DNA of 8,313 bases. Source: Campylobacter sp. Its GTDB lineage: Bacteria; Campylobacterota; Campylobacteria; Campylobacterales; Campylobacteraceae. The first letter of the stretch is position 1. Each line of letters opens with the position of its first letter. This document shows positions 7,998 through 8,313 of this stretch, one piece after another. The notes under the pieces were generated by a model. It worked only from the letters and a program-made list of their open reading frames with translations. It ran no database searches and was not told the DNA's origin. The position numbers and the translations under genes were made by a program. Location of the stretch: positions 1-8,313 of the forward strand of contig JAFVMP010000156.1 of the NCBI GenBank assembly GCA_017506845.1, given 5' to 3'.

Positions 7998-8313
7998 TAG
8001 TTTTGGGCTATTTTTAGGATTAAAATCTCAAAGAATAGTAGTATATCAAAATAAAGAGATAATAAAAGAGATAGCCCTTAAATCATTAAAAACCATATCT
8101 ATAAATTCAAATGGCATAACCATTTCTAGCGATTTAATTTTTGCTTGCAGTGTGCGCGGGATAAAGATTTTCTATCAAAACTTTAACACATTTAGCGCTA
8201 CGCATACACTTTATGAACATAAAGGAGTAAATGTATTAAAACAGCAATTTTCATCTAAAGATAGTGCCAAAGGATTAATACTAGCTAAAGAGTTAATAAT
8301 CGGCAAGATTAAA
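7978..8313 (+). CDS. cas1: CRISPR-associated endonuclease/integrase Cas1, N-terminal part
   Basis: The first 112 codons are in the window; the frame is open to the right edge. Cas1, with Cas2, integrates new spacers at the leader end of the array. The visible part is the N-terminal beta-rich domain: MKHLVLNSFGLFLGLKSQRIVVY, then ISINSNGITISSDLIFACSVRGIKIFYQNF (about 41-70), the usual 'strand - helix - RGI-x-I-x-F' pattern of Cas1. The catalytic Glu/His/Asp residues lie further on and cannot be checked. The LVLNSFGLFLG start is like the Cas1 of type I-A and II-B loci rather than typical II-A/II-C Cas1 (from memory). ATG 7978 is the only start: an in-frame stop lies at 7972-7974. It overlaps the end of cas9 by 20 nt with a weak ribosome binding site, which suggests translational coupling. 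Confidence 0.9.
   Translation, partial: MKHLVLNSFGLFLGLKSQRIVVYQNKEIIKEIALKSLKTISINSNGITISSDLIFACSVRGIKIFYQNFNTFSATHTLYEHKGVNVLKQQFSSKDSAKGLILAKELIIGKIK

Overview
The window looks like a chromosomal segment of a Campylobacter-type epsilonproteobacterium. The DNA is AT-rich. The core gene order, fabI-tpiA-pgk-gap on the minus strand facing away from nadD-rsfS on the plus strand, is the order I remember from Campylobacter jejuni. The proteins are full-length and ordinary for those families. I cannot name the species.

Layout. Positions 1-2974 (minus strand) hold a compact operon read gap, pgk, tpiA, fabI. It covers the triose-phosphate part of glycolysis/gluconeogenesis and runs into the start of the fatty-acid enoyl reductase gene; junctions are 1-2 nt apart or overlap by 4 nt. 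A 58-nt divergent intergenic region (2975-3032) carries the promoters. Positions 3033-3897 (plus strand) hold nadD (NAD biosynthesis) and rsfS (ribosome silencing factor), which overlap by 11 nt. Positions 3898-4163 are a 266-nt non-coding region with two hairpins and a candidate minus-strand small RNA. Positions 4164-7997 (plus strand) hold a complete Cas9 gene. It is followed, with a 20-nt overlap, by the start of cas1, which runs off the right edge at 8313.

The accessory part is a CRISPR-Cas type II locus placed directly after the conserved rsfS gene. The Cas9 (1277 aa from its ATG) resembles Francisella novicida Cas9 (type II-B) rather than the small type II-C Cas9 of C. jejuni. All RuvC and HNH catalytic residues, the arginine-rich bridge helix and several REC-lobe blocks align, yet it is about 350 residues shorter than FnCas9. 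Most of the loss is in the REC lobe. The C-terminal PAM-interacting part has diverged. Cas1 is of the type that accompanies II-B systems, so cas2, cas4 and the repeat-spacer array are expected beyond 8313; none is visible here.

The most interesting non-coding signal is at about 3937-4041. The minus strand shares ordered sequence blocks with the F. novicida repeat/tracrRNA pair (compared from memory) and has a consensus -10 box upstream. This makes it a candidate tracrRNA, transcribed away from cas9. The same DNA contains a perfect 9-bp hairpin that, on the plus strand, may terminate nadD-rsfS.
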